64,000 bases of DNA, taken from NCBI GenBank assembly GCA_019843655.1, contig JACDQD010000004.1, positions 2,046,001 through 2,110,000 on the forward strand, given 5' to 3'. Position numbers and translations under genes: made by a program. The notes beneath the pieces were generated by a model. That model was given only the letters and a program-made list of their open reading frames with translations, did no database searches and was not told the origin of the DNA. This DNA is from Lethocerus indicus (Eukaryota; Arthropoda; Insecta; Hemiptera; Belostomatidae). Positions 12,240 through 24,012 of this stretch are shown here, piece after piece (position 1 is the stretch's first letter; every line of letters begins with the position of its first letter).

Positions 12240-13343
12240 GACTTAAGTCATTGTATTAATGCTTACTGACTGAAGTTTCGCAGCATAATACCCTTTAAAA
12301 AATTTGTTCATAAATTCCAGTTAACATTATTCCCAATGTATTATGCTTATCGCCCCTGTTCTTTTGAACTTTTGAAACTTGATCCTGAACATATAGAAAC
12401 AAAATCAAATTGTCTAAACTTACTTTTAACAAATACTTCCCGTTTTATAAACTCTATTGAATTAACCTTAAACAGGAGAAAAGTATCAGCCACGAAATAT
12501 AATTTACGAATGATTTTTTTTCTTCGTTACTAATATCGAAACTTTGTCTCAACTTACTAATAATAAAGATTAAAATTCAGTTTGTTCAACTTTATATACT
12601 AACGGAGTATAAAATGCCGAAATGAAGGAGGCCAATTGCGTTATTATTATTTTAATAATTTTCCCGAATTATTATTTCCAATTAAAATTAACAAGCTGAA
12701 ATCAACGAGTGAAATGTTTGTTTGGAGTAATGGCGTTTTCGAGTAGGGGAGTGAAATGTTTCAATGTGCGTTTTTCAACACGGTTATACGGCTCATTATA
12801 TTGATTAGGCTTTTACTTTTTCACATTAATTTCAGCTTCCACTCTCCCTTTATTTTTTTTTTTTTATTTTTAACCCCGCTCGGCAATTTCACATTATACC
12901 GGGTAAAACATAACGCTCCCGGTGAAATCATATTCCGTAACGGCGGACATTTCCCCAATATTACTTTGGTTGTTTAAATATTTAGAAATACGTTTATACA
13001 CTCTCAACGTACAACACATACAAGCCGGACACTATTCAGGTTAAATAGTACAATAATACTATTTATTTGTATCACTTTAACGACTTTAAAGAGATCTTTA
13101 AAGTTTTCATTCAATGTTTTTATAGGAATAAATTCCACAGACTGTAGGATATTGACATTTTCGAAAATACTATCGAATATATCATATGAAATATGCTAAA
13201 TAGAATATGGAATATTTTCATTTATCGGTAGAAAGATGGGGGAAATGTTCCCCATCTTCCCTATGAAAATATATCTGGAAAAATATAAATCTGGAATATG
13301 CGGAATGTATAAACCATGTATGTACTTTTTTTCATAATTTAAA
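12240..13343. other. AT-rich spacer, nothing recognised
   Basis: No exon, RNA or mobile element recognised. Confidence 0.4.
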
Positions 13344-13351
13344 GAATTTTT

Positions 13352-13441
13352 GGTTAAAATGTAGAATTGGGGGCCCCCCCACTGATAACCTAATAGGCGA
13401 GTGGTTATATATCGATATCTGTTTCATTCTGCATTTTAACC
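13352..13441. mobile_element. 90-bp inverted-repeat element with 8-bp target duplication
   Basis: It begins GGTTAAAATGTAGAAT and ends ATTCTGCATTTTAACC, and is flanked by the perfect direct repeat GAATTTTT (13344-13351 and 13442-13449). The 8-bp duplication fits hAT- or P-type transposition. A longer relative is at 23626-24012. Interior motifs shared with it include ctgataacctaatagg and atatatcgatatc. Confidence 0.8.
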
Positions 13442-13982
13442 GAATTTTTAATATTGTGGAAAATAACGCACAAGAGATCAATAATCGTACTAATATAAAT
13501 GACTTGACAATGTATTGTATTATTATTATTATTATTGTAATAGTTCCACTACCAGATAGTCATTCATTTAAGGCAATCCTTTCAGGAGCTTTCAGGATAG
13601 TCTGGAACACACAATCGTCGCTCTTGCGATTGCCACTAGTTGTAACTAAAGTTCCGGCCCTAAACTGAACACCCCTGTTGACTTAAATTGGACTTACAGG
13701 CCCTACCAGTTGAACGACCTCAAAGAGTAGGGCCGCAGTATTTATTATTCTTTACTTAGAGCGTTAATCCGCTAGATAAGTACCGAAATTTTCTTGGCCG
13801 GGATCTTTCGGTCGAAATATTTGCTCCGGTTTTTCTTATTATTGTTATTTTTTTTTCCTGTTCCTATTTCCCAAGTGCCGATTCCTCCCGTTCCGGATCG
13901 ATGCTAATTGCGAGGCCTGTAAAAAAAAGTGGTGGCGGGGGCGCGGGGGGAGAGTCGATAAATTAGCCTCGCTAAGAGGCTA

Positions 13983-14010
13983 AGAGAGAGAGAGAGAGAG
14001 AGAGAGAGGG
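13983..14010. repeat. (GA)n microsatellite
   Basis: Uninterrupted GA run. Confidence 0.9.
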
Positions 14011-14454
14011 ACGAAATGAATCCTGAAATAACGCCGTTCACATGACCGTATAAGAACCGATGTATATATATATATATGGGAAGTTCCTGTGAGAAAAAAA
14101 TACCACACTGGGGGAACTTTGGATTATACGCGCTTGAAACAGCGTTTTCCCCAACTCGAGCTTTATTCAGCCGGCGAGCTTGGATCACGCGACGGCAATT
14201 TAGACCTAGGGACATGGAGCGCGATCGCTCATTACCGTTTTTTCCTACCTGTGTATTTTTTATTCCGAATTTGGTTAAACGGTCGTCTGATCGAGATCCC
14301 CTCGCCGTGGAAAGAATCGGTTAAAATCTGTATTTATGATGAAGAAATCGCACCCCCCGAGGTGACACCCCCTGGCTCCCAAAGTGGTCCAGAGAAATGT
14401 AGCCGCAGGGGTTCCTGACGGAACCCCCGGTTTCTGAAGTTTGGGAACCTGGGT

Positions 14455-14830
14455 TCTAGACGGAGAAGATCTCTGGGCCAGCGCGGTTTAAGCCCCACTT
14501 TGGAACTGGCGCAAAGGCGGGAATGAACTTTGTCAAACCGAGATTCAGGGGCCAGCGTAGAATACCTGTTTTGCGGTCTAGCGAAGGGGGTTGGAATACA
14601 GTAGATTTCGCCGGTTCGGTCTATCGCTAGACCGATTTCGGCCGCTCTCCATCTTCAGTAAGCGGTGTCAGTCAGTTTGGACGTTTTTTAGGCATCCCCG
14701 CTGAAGGAACTGAAGAGGGCGAGCATAAGAAATCTACGGTATGCGGGGCAGCATTGAGGGCGGTTCAAAGGACTTTCGATTGGAATTTCTGAACGCGAGC
14801 AACGTTGGATGTCTAATCTAATAAAAGAAG
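14455..14830 (-). mobile_element. decayed Jockey-type retrotransposon fragment split by a family P insertion
   Basis: 14458-14510 (agatctctgggccagcg, then gtttaagcc) and 14745-14825 (cagcattgagggcggttc to gttggatgtc) match, on the minus strand, the 3' part of the better-preserved Jockey copies at 30.2, 33.9 and 51.5 kb. The middle (14562-14741) is a family P element, so P inserted after, or together with, a deletion in the Jockey relic. Confidence 0.65.
14562..14741 (-). mobile_element. family P element, tail on left
   Basis: The tail (atacctgttttgcgg) is at the left, the left arm holds a degenerate ribozyme block (14626-14663, minus strand), and the right end is the inner terminus AATCTACGGTA. 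The right arm is heavily deleted. Confidence 0.75.
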
Positions 14831-15449
14831 AGACCTACTTTTATAAATTTCAAAGACATATTTCTACGGCTGGCGACTGAAAATTAATGCGGGACCATGT
14901 CCTCCGCCGGGGGGTGGTAAAATAGGGGGTAGGGTTTACCGAGGACACAACAGGAATAACAGCAGGAGCGCCACCGCAAGCCACTTAAGTGCCCAGAACC
15001 GGAGGGTCCCAGCTGAAAAGCTAATCAATTAACTGGTGGTATGCAGTTAAGATGTGCCCTTGAAACTCGCGGCACGGTAATTTGCCCTATCGAATCCTGG
15101 CATAAATTCAGCAAACAAACAAATTCTCCCATAAAATACATGGGAAGGCATCATGGGCCGAGGTTTATATAAATATAAATTTAATCATTGTAAATATATT
15201 TATAATTGCGCCACTGAATTCGGAAACGGGCTAAAGTGGCCTGAAAGTTTAGCTTTGAGAAACGCAAAATTTAATCAGAACCCGCGTACAGTTGCTCGGA
15301 AAATTATCTTCCCGATTAAATACCAGCGGACATTACATCAAAACTGTTTGTAGTAAATTAATAAATCGTGTTGCATTAATTGTTAATAATATACTGTTAA
15401 AATTGTTCGAGTGGATCAAATATGATTTTCCAGGTAAAATACAGTAATA
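14831..15449. other. spacer, nothing recognised
   Basis: Moderately GC-rich at the left, AT-rich to the right. No gene supported. Confidence 0.4.
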
Positions 15450-16047
15450 CGAGGTCTGTTCAAAAAGTATCTCGAATTTTAGATTTCCGCGAAATAAGTA
15501 TATTCAATCTACGGTTTTTGCAACCTCATGTTTGTACACGTGCATCGCACTTATGCCGACAATTTCGGCCGTTGTCGGTTAATCTTTTAAAGCCGCTTTT
15601 CTTGCACGTTTTTTGGTTCCTCTTCGATTTTTACCCATTCCGAAAAATGGATCGGAGAATCTGTGTCGAATTTTGTGCGAAAAAGGAAAAAATTAAGTGC
15701 GCGGAAGCGTATCGAATGTTGACTGTGGCATATGTTGTGAAGCTAACTTGGACCGAAAAACAACACATCGATAATGCCGTGACTTTTCTCGTTCCCAAAA
15801 TTGAGAAGGCGCACGAAAGGACGACGATGCGCTACAATTGAGGAGATAAAAACGGTATCGAAGATGGAGCTTAACGAGATCACAAAAAATGAATTTTCGA
15901 ACTGCTTCGAGGATTGGAAAAAACGTCGGCACAAGTGTATAATATCCGGTGGGCGATTACTTCGAAGGGGACAAAATAGATGTTCGTAAATAAATAAATA
16001 ATTTTTGAAAAAACCCAAAATTCGCGATACCTTTTGAACAGACCTCG
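15450..16047 (+). mobile_element. internally deleted mariner element, both ends intact
   Basis: Inverted termini CGAGGTCTGTTCAAAAAGTA (left) and a near-perfect reverse complement ending ACAGACCTCG (right) are each flanked by TA (15448-15449 and 16048-16049), the mariner target duplication. At 598 bp it is about half the usual ~1.3 kb, the loss lying inside the transposase gene. It is not autonomous. Confidence 0.9.
15647..15993 (+). pseudogene. mariner transposase remnant (N- and C-terminal pieces)
   Basis: The N-terminal piece starts MDRRICVEFCAKKEKIKCAEAY-like sequence typical of the mariner helix-turn-helix region. The C-terminal piece (about 15880-15993) reads NCFEDWKKRRHKCIISGG and then, after a frame change, DYFEGDKIDVRK and a stop, the usual mariner C-terminus. 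The catalytic DD34D core between them is deleted and at least one frameshift is present, so no functional enzyme can be made. In active elements the protein cuts and pastes the element at TA sites. Confidence 0.8.
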
Positions 16048-16049
16048 TA

Positions 16050-16851
16050 TAAGTTCTGCGTTCACTTAGTACTCTAATTTTCGAGTTTATCGAACCCGAA
16101 TTTTTTACCTCCGAAATATCCGACCCCCAACATATCCATGGAAAAATTTATGAGGGAATTAAAGACATTTGAAATTTGGCTCGGCATAGAAAAAGAAATA
16201 TATAACCTTTCATATTTGCACAATACAATTTCCAGCCCCACGCCGAACCCTCTTCACCTTGTTGTTGTCGTGGTAACGAAGTGGGCGTTTTACAGTTATT
16301 TCTGGGTTGGTTGGCGGAGAGGAGGGGTTGACGGTGAACGGGGGCTGCGTCGAAAATTTAGGTCGGCCTCGGAAAAGCCAATTTCAGACGAGAATTTTAC
16401 CTTCTCTAATGCCTACTTTCCCAGATTGGTGGACTCATTAAAATTTTGTTATCTCCCCAATTATTCCGGATATAAAATACCGACCCCCGCCCCATCCCCC
16501 ACCCTGTTTTCTCAGGGTCACTCCCCGACCAATCGAATTGGAGAGAATACAATTTTTTTTCAACTAATAAGAGTACGCAGAATAATTCATGAATTTTGTT
16601 TGAATTTTCACCTATCATAGAAGTATTGGGTTACCTATATTTTAGACCGGTTACGTGATATATATTACAAAAAAACTTTGTAATACGTGTTATAACATTA
16701 ACCCACTGTATTTACGTCAACATATTTTCCGTACCAATCATGAACAACCCGTGCTTTTTCATAATTGCAATCCATACTAAATATTGGTTTTACAACAGCT
16801 GGCGTTTTAATTAATATTTATTCTCTGTTCGTGGAAACTGCTGGATTATTT
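16050..16851. other. spacer, nothing recognised
   Basis: Mixed composition. A G/C-rich patch around 16250-16350 and a palindrome at 16668-16685 (ttacaaaaaaactttgtaa) are visible; neither supports a gene. Confidence 0.4.
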
Positions 16852-16996
16852 TAGATTTGTTGTGTTTCTGTCTCCTGTCGCCGGTTCGGTCTTTTGCTAG
16901 ACCGGTTTCGGCCGTTCGCCATCTTCAGTAGGGGACAGAAACACAACAAATCTACGATATTCCAACCCCTCGCAGACCACAAAACAGGTACGTTAA
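16852..16996 (+). mobile_element. family P element, right arm collapsed, tail on right
   Basis: The left arm is complete. The right arm lacks its ribozyme block but keeps ggacagaaacacaacaaatc and the full tail ending aacaggtacgttaaa. Confidence 0.85.
16896..16930 (-). ncRNA. hammerhead-like motif in family P left arm
   Basis: On the minus strand: CUGAAGA, stem II GGC/GCC, GAAA, CCGGUC, UAGC. Stem I keeps only three pairs because the upstream base is C instead of G. Confidence 0.4.
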
Positions 16997-17299
16997 ATTA
17001 AAACAATCGATACCTTCTTTCCCTATTTCAGTTTTCATTAGATGTGCTTCATATTCATCTAGCCCAGTATATAGGTCTGGTAAGACATTGTTTTAAATCA
17101 TTTTCTTCAAGGTTGTGCATAATTTCATCCCCCGCGCCCCGTCACGAAATAACGCCGCTTTATGCTCGGAGGCGGACGCCTCGTGTCGTCGTACAGGCTG
17201 GATATGTGTCAGAAACAATCATTTCGGTACGTAATTAACTGTAATTTCGTGATATAATAAGAGACGAATCTCCGGGGTTGAACCCGACCGCGCCAACGC

Positions 17300-17374
17300 C
17301 CTTCTAGCCGGTGCAGGTATTTCTGACACTCTCCCACTCTCCGTCCCTTTTTCCCTTCGCGTTCTATCATCGCT

Positions 17375-17419
<45 letters not shown>

Positions 17420-17544
17420 TCTCTCCCTCTCTCCGGGCTCACTCTCACTTTCCTCCCGGTGTGGCGTCCTCGTTCTCACTTGTTGCTCGAGGGCTACGTT
17501 GGCGGTGGTTGGGTTTTAACCCCGTAGCCCTCCCACCTGTAACC

Positions 17545-17600
<56 letters not shown>

Positions 17601-17730
17601 TTTCCTCATTCTCCTCCTTTCTCTCTCGCTCTACATCACTTCCACCCCCTGGTTTCCTTCACCCACCCCCCCCATTCAACCCCCCGGTGAGGACTCCCAT
17701 CCCCCGCCCCCCCCAACTGGCTTTCTCCGT
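17300..17730. repeat. pyrimidine-rich low-complexity block with two long (CT)n tracts
   Basis: (CT)n runs at about 17379-17414 and 17548-17598 lie in C/T-rich DNA. Ser/Leu-rich open frames here are compositional. Confidence 0.85.
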
Positions 17731-18529
17731 AGTTAGTCCCTCACGCTCCCTTGCGGTTAAATATCAAGAGAGCTCTCGACCGACAACCTAATTAGGACAT
17801 TTAGAGGAAAATACGCTAGAGTATTTTTTTTTTCTTTTTTATATTCCAAGAAATGAGAAGGGCACTCGGCGGAAACACGAAAGTGTAAATTACTAATGCG
17901 TTCAACTCATAAATGGCGAATTCAGAATATAAAGTAGTCTGTATGATATTTCCTTTTTAGATAGCCATATAATAGTAGTAGTAGTAGTAGTAGTAGGAGT
18001 CATTCATTTACAGAATCATTCATTCGTATATATGAATGAATCTATTTTGAAATAGGTCTTAAATAACTGCGTTTGTTCCACGCGGGCAAATATCAAAAGC
18101 TAAATTCCATGTGGCCGTACATAATATCCGAATGGATGGGATTACGCGACATAACTAATAACGGTTAGTTGAAGGACCTGTATTTTTGAAAATCTGATCT
18201 GATGTTAGTATATGCTCGCAGGTATTTTAAATTAACTGTACAATTGAATTGCCGTCCCCTTATAATAAAAAAAAACGAATGATAATCGTGATTTCGAATG
18301 TTAATTTTAGACCTAATGAACATTCCCAGTAATTTCCCGAACTGCGTCACCGTACGCATTATGACATAATTGAATAACTAACAAGTTTAATACGAACTGA
18401 TGAGACAGAAAATCGAATTACTCACCGATTTTATGTTCTAAATACTGGCCGGAACCCAAAACAACTACCGTACGCCTAAAAGTCTTCGTATATTCCCTTC
18501 GCCGTATAGGCCGTGAAATGTAGAAACAT
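17731..18529. other. AT-rich spacer with a (GTA)n tract at 17970-17995
   Basis: Apart from the trinucleotide repeat I see nothing supportable. Confidence 0.45.
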
Positions 18530-18694
18530 TACCGTAGATTTCTGCGTCTCCTCTCGCTGGTTTGGTCTTTTCCGCTAGACCGGTTTCGGCTGCTCGCCGT
18601 TTTCAGTAGCGGTGTCGGTGTTTTTGGGCATCCTCACTGCACCGTGTCAGCAAAAGCCAGCGCGAGGAGACAGAAACACACGAAATCCACGGTA
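18530..18694 (-). mobile_element. short-form family P element with inner termini at both ends
   Basis: It begins TACCGTAG and ends CGGTA without a tail at either end. The ribozyme block in the left arm (18574-18610, minus) has CUGAAAA in place of CUGAAGA and is probably inactive. The right arm starts abruptly at AGCAAAAG after a GTC (18646-18651), the same junction as the copy at 26736. Confidence 0.8.
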
Positions 18695-19139
18695 GAAAAA
18701 ATGATTTATGGTAAACAATACCTGTTTGGAATACCTAATTAAGGATAGGCCTCTCGTCCTCCTTGGATTTTGGTCTTAATTGGCACCGGTTTCGGCTTTC
18801 CGTCGGTGAATTATTGAGACATCTATGCTGGAACATAATAATGCCCAACTCTGACCGTAAACCTAGCAATCTGGACAGGATATTTACTGTGGCAGAAAGC
18901 CGGATGCCAAATATTCGATGTTAGTTTTCATTTTCAGGAAAGAAAAAGCGAATTATAATCGGGAATTTCACTGGCGAGTGAGGCATAGTAGTTAAAATCG
19001 TCAACTCTATGGGGGTTGTGAGGTTGGAGGGGGTGGAAGTCTGCACCAATCGATAATTCCGGGTACCCACCCCGGTTCACGGGGGGCCCATCACAGCCAG
19101 GGCTATTAATTAGGAAAGTATTAAAAAGTAAATTTAGTC

Positions 19140-19361
19140 GCGAGGGTGGTGGTGGTGGTGGTGGTGGTGGTAGCAGTCGCAGGAGGCGGAGGAGTAGTAG
19201 TAGGAGGACGAGGTGGAGGAGGAGGAGGCCTCCCGCGCTGAAGGGTTGCGGACCCACCCCGGGGTACAGGCCGTCGCCATAGAGACGCAAGGCCTCATCC
19301 CCGGCCCCATCATCACGCTCTTCTCCTCCCTCCCTATCACTCTCCCCCTTTCCTCCCTCTA

Positions 19362-19398
<37 letters not shown>

Positions 19399-19420
19399 CC
19401 GCTCACTTCTGATAACACCG
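19140..19420. repeat. (GGT)n and (CT)n low-complexity block
   Basis: (GGT)n at about 19144-19171, a purine-rich GGA stretch, then (CT)n at about 19366-19396. A 214-codon minus-strand open frame across this block is repeat-driven. Confidence 0.85.
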
Positions 19421-20308
19421 TCCTCAAGTACAGGCCATTCAACCGTAGCAGCCACCCCATCCCCCATCCCCCGATCCACCCCCGAATGTTTATGGCCCCG
19501 CGGATGTTTCCCCAGTTTTTTTGTGTCGGCTACGGGTTTTGTCCCCGTGCCGAGACAAATGACAGCGAACTTGGCCACAATTTACGTCCAATTCAGTGTC
19601 TGTGTATAATAATTTCTAGAAATCCCATTATCGCCAGAATGCTCACTTAACAAAAGTCAATACGTTTGTCTATTCCGAAGAATCTAAAATATATACTGTG
19701 CGCACCATTTTCGCGGTGTTCCACTACATAATATTTGATTTCAGCTCTATATTCGCCTCGTAGAAAATAATATATTTAACGTGGAACATGCGACAATAAA
19801 CTACGACAATTTGGAGCTTTCAGTTGGGGGGAGAATAACGACTGTATCTCTATGTTTTCGAAACTGGAATAAAAATAGACAATTATAAATTGCTAGAAAA
19901 CCTCTTCGTTCTTCCTCATGAAATTCGCAATTTTTTTTATAATTCAATTGTCAGGCACATCCGAGTCGTTTTACTGGAAAACCGCTCGTTCGACAATAAT
20001 CCTTTATTTCGATTAAAAATTTATACGAAATGGCTCCGAGTCGATTGTACGATATGGAGAGAGAGAGAGACTTATGTCTCTCTCTTATGCTGGGGGAGTA
20101 CAGACCAGATCGATAGACGGGTATTTTGATTTGAAGATCGGCCAACCGAACCGCCGAGCGAACGAGAGTATATTTGTTTATTGCGTAATGAAATTCCGAT
20201 TTTGACGATTGGGAAAAAAAGATGAAACCGCCCAGTTGATTGTATCGGGAGAATTAGCGGGGACTAATTAAAATTCGGAACGTGATCCAGCCGGGCCGGA
20301 CAATGCGC

Positions 20309-20309
<1 letters not shown>
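19421..20309. other. spacer, nothing recognised
   Basis: No supportable gene. A short palindromic GAGAGAGAGA..TCTCTCTCTT pair lies near 20056-20087. Confidence 0.4.

Positions 20310-20352
<43 letters not shown>
20310..20352. repeat. (TA)n microsatellite
   Basis: About 21 TA units. Confidence 0.95.
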
Positions 20353-20354
<2 letters not shown>

Positions 20355-20430
20355 GCAAATAACGAAATTACAGACGAGTTTTAAATTCTAAGCTCGTATA
20401 ACGCGGGACCTCTTCCGACGGGTAATTCAT

Positions 20431-20544
20431 CGTAGATTTCGTGTATTTCTGTCTCCTCTCGAATGGTTCGGTCTTCCGCCGGACCAGAAATGGCTACTGA
20501 AGGTGGCGAGCAGTCGAAACCGCTGCGCAGACCATAAAACAGTT
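20431..20544 (+). mobile_element. family P element, short and degenerate
   Basis: Left inner terminus cgtagatttcgtg, collapsed centre, a damaged ribozyme block (20493-20524) and a decayed right tail (cgcagaccataaaacag). Confidence 0.75.
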
Positions 20545-21822
20545 ATTTCAAACCGATTTGGATATATTTCAAGACTTCCCGGTTGATTGCCGCTAGGATT
20601 TGAGCTTGTGTAAGTTCGAATAGTCAAAAGACTACCGGTTTTTCCTCAGCATTAACGGAAGCGATTTCGGTTCACAAAATGCATGATTATGTGCATTTCC
20701 AAACGGGCTGGGGTAAACTCTCTAGGATTTTCCTTCTCCTCATCGCCTAAGGCACCCGACTTCGATATATAAACTCGCTGATTACGTTATCAGTGTTCAG
20801 GGGGGCCCTCCTAAACTGAATTTCTAATATAATCCATTCTAATAGTCAAACTCTTTTTCCAGGTTTTCGTTTTTTTTCAGGCTAACATAATTTCGCGGTA
20901 TTTTTCCAACAACGTCCTGTTTTACATTTCGATACCGGATCGCTTTCAATGTGTTGTTAAAAGGCCCTCCCTGAAATCAGGCCTCCCTTTTGAACGGCCG
21001 TCTCACGAATATTTATTATACCTGTTATTTGTACAAATAAATTTAAATTCTGAATATTCTCCGAACAGATACGGGAGTTGGCCTATTTAAAATTCGTGCC
21101 GGTGGTTGTGAGGGGCCCTAATAGGGGCGCGTTGACAGGGGGAGGCCGGCGGTTTTTGCACGGCCCAACCCCCACCGCCCCCCGCCCGCATTTTGCAAAA
21201 CACGGTATCGCAATATTTCCCATTATTCGGCGATCAATTATTGGCGCGGGACGACGGGCTCGTCATTAATAAATACCGCGTACCCTCCGGTGGCGGGGAC
21301 CGCAGGTGTCGCCCTGACCCGGCATCGGGTGGTCGCCGCCGCTTATTCCGTTATAAAACCCGTACTTCGGTATGAAAATCGTGAAACCGGCTGCGATTCG
21401 GATGACTCGTGACCAGCGCCCTTTAGAAAGCCACTAGAAAATTTGCGGATTATTTTGCAGAATTTATAGAATTATAAATTCTATTTTTCCAATCGTCCAA
21501 ACCCTACTATCCTCCTCCTCTAAACCAGTGGGTTTCTCCTCCATTGTTGTCAGTGCTTGTATCAATGTTGCTTATTGTAATTTTTACAGTAGCAACAATA
21601 GAAGAGAGAACAAAAAATGTACTTATTGCCGCAACTGTAAAATACAATAAACGACCTTTCCAGGAGTCTGTGAGGAACGTTCAGAATGTCGGGAAACAGT
21701 GGGGTTTGTACCAGATGTGTTAGGATGTTGGATTTCGGACAAACGGGACATTAAGATCTGTATTTAGAATGAGGAGTGAGTAATTTTCCTTAATATTTTC
21801 CACTGTAAAGTTTGTATTTTCA
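20545..21822. other. spacer, nothing recognised
   Basis: Contains a GC-rich patch at about 21100-21340. No gene supported. Confidence 0.4.
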
Positions 21823-21966
21823 TTAACATACCTGTTTGGTCTGCGAGGGGTTGGAATACCGTCGATTTCGCGTGTTTCTCTCTCATCTCGCTGGTTCGGC
21901 CGAAACCGGTCTAGAAAAAAAAACCGAACCGGCGAGAGGAGACGGAAACACAACGAATCTACGGTA
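21823..21966 (-). mobile_element. family P element lacking the ribozyme core, tail on left
   Basis: Left tail (aacatacctgtttgg), short arms, and a right inner terminus AATCTACGGTA. The CUGAAGA half of the ribozyme block is deleted on both sides. Confidence 0.8.
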
Positions 21967-22849
21967 TTTGTCGATATCTGTCGGAATATATATTTTATTA
22001 AATAAGAACAAACCGTGTTTTATATATTAATTCGGGTTAATTATCCTTCGACGTTCTACAGACGTCACTACAGAATTCTACGATAGCAGAGCGTTGTTGT
22101 TCTGAAAACAACGCGCAGTTTAATCCGAACGATACTGTAGGGTGTTGGTATAAAATGACGGTTTGAGCGAAGCAATTCCTAACGAATATCAGGCCCGGTT
22201 TTCAATTATAGGCTCCGGTGCATTAAAAAGCAAAAACGAAAAGGGAGAAATTGCACGTATGGCGAGTAGGGCCCGCCCGCCCAATGTGCATGTCGAACGC
22301 ACGTATTTAGACATGCGATTTGGAACCGGCCGCGGATTGCATAAAACGGTGCAATTAAGTGCAAGGTTTTTTTCAAATGGAATTTTTCATTTTCAAATCA
22401 GTAGTCAGGCCGGTCCGAATTGGAAAACGTTTCGGAAATATTTTCGTGAGAATTCCAGCTCTTCACCTACCTTAGTGTTTTCGGCAGACTGATTTATTGT
22501 AATTTCAATACACAATAAAATTTCAACTAGTGTATAACTTTTAGTATACTGTGGGACAAATGATGTATGATTTGGTAAGATTATTGGGTTTGTCCAGCAT
22601 AAATTATACGAACCGTACGTTTTAATAATGAAACAATTATTAAAAAAGGTAGATAAATATATATATATTAAAAGCTAGCTGATTCCCAGTCTGGTTAGGC
22701 GGTTTAAATGATGACTAATATTACTCTTCCGTCTTCAGCTTTTTTTTCCTTCCCTTATGAGGTGAGGCTTGATTATGAGGAATATGCAATATAAATGGGG
22801 TGTACCACACCCCCCCCCCCACCCGGGCGGGAGTAAATTTTACCCTCTT
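21967..22849. other. spacer with an open frame of unknown status
   Basis: An open frame at 22163-22492 (109 codons, +) has fairly balanced composition, but I recognise no domain and see no splice context, so it is not called a gene. Confidence 0.35.
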
Positions 22850-23125
22850 TACCGTAGATTTTTTGTGTTTCCTCTCGCCGGTTTGGTCTTTTGCTAGACC
22901 GGTTGCGGCCGCTCGCCATCTTCGTTTTTCGGGCATCCCCACTGCACTGTCACTGTCACTATGTACTGCGCACAGTACCAACGGTGTACCAACAGTGACC
23001 GACACCGCTACTGAAGATGGCGAGCGGCCGCAACCGGTCTAGCAAAAGACCAAACCGGCGAGAGGAGAAAGAAACACAAAAACGGTATTCCAAACCTTCA
23101 AAGACCACAAAACAGGTATGTTAAA
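22850..23125 (+). mobile_element. full-length family P element, tail on right
   Basis: Both arms are well preserved around a centre with cactgtcactgtcact. The right tail ends aacaggtatgttaaac. Both arms carry the same change in the ribozyme core (GAAA to GCAA; right arm 23007-23043, left arm 22893-22924), which should abolish cleavage. Confidence 0.9.
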
Positions 23126-23625
23126 CTTTAAAATATTAATATAATTAATTAATATTAATAATAAGAGACGGACAACTGCTAAACCGAAGAAGGGAAGCTC
23201 CTGACGCCCACACTGCTCCATTGTTCTGCCGACATTTTTCCCGGGAACCCGAGGGCGAAATATCAAATGTCCCCTTTAATTTGAAAATAAAATGCTACAA
23301 AGAAGAATACAAGGAGGCGCTCCCTCCCGTCCTGGAATTTATCAAATTCTCAATGCGGACAGGCGAGGGGGGGGGGCCCGGGTAAATAATACCGCGATAT
23401 TGCTTCGCATAACGCCGACCGGCGTTTTCTGTTGTTCGGAGGACGCGGTTCGTTTAATTCTGTACGATAGAAGTGGCATTCGTATTTGACAAAAATAAAA
23501 AAAAAATTATAAATAAAAGTACAATTACGGGGCCTATTTCCGGCGCCGGCAGAAATTTCTTAGGGCTCGGACAAAATGAAACGTCGAGCTGAAAGTGTAT
23601 TTGAAAATTTAATTTAAAAAAAACG
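23126..23625. other. spacer, nothing recognised
   Basis: No supportable gene or repeat. Confidence 0.4.
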
Positions 23626-24012
23626 GGTTAAAATGCAGAATAGGGGCACTGATGAGCTAATAGGCGAGGTTATATATCGATATCGATAATTTAACTAATA
23701 TCAATTGGCTTCTTCCAATAAATTACCTGGTTTTAGAGAAATTCTTTCCACATTCAGGACACACATACTCTCTCGTGACGTATCCAAGATTCATACATAT
23801 CACTCAATCACTCTTTCAGGACTCTCATGCCTCAAACTCGTGAAAAAATACAGACTCAACCTTTCCATACACACAAAAAGACGTCATGCTTCTACAAGCA
23901 AAATAATTATAATATTAATAAAAAGTACAATCGCCTACAGCGTTGTACAGATATCGATATATATCCTATTTAGGTTATCAGTGGGGGGGGGGCTCTATTC
24001 TGCATTTTAACC
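23626..24012. mobile_element. ~390-bp inverted-repeat element, longer relative of 13352-13441
   Basis: Ends GGTTAAAATGCAGAAT and ATTCTGCATTTTAACC, with subterminal matches (ctaataggcgagg and atatatcgatatc) to the 90-bp copy. No clear target duplication remains. No transposase sequence is recognisable inside. Confidence 0.75.

Noticed and set aside
17311..17736. Ser/Leu-rich open frame over (CT)n tracts
   Set aside because: It is driven by simple repeats, as are the similar frames at 11201-11562, 19213-19650 and 37404-37802.
18760..18830. gcaccggtttcggctttccgtcgg, a possible further family P copy
   Set aside because: Too short and diverged to separate from chance; the same holds for traces near 24642 and 38821.
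22163..22492. 109-codon open frame with balanced composition
   Set aside because: No domain, splice context or start context could be supported; left as unknown and not called as a gene.
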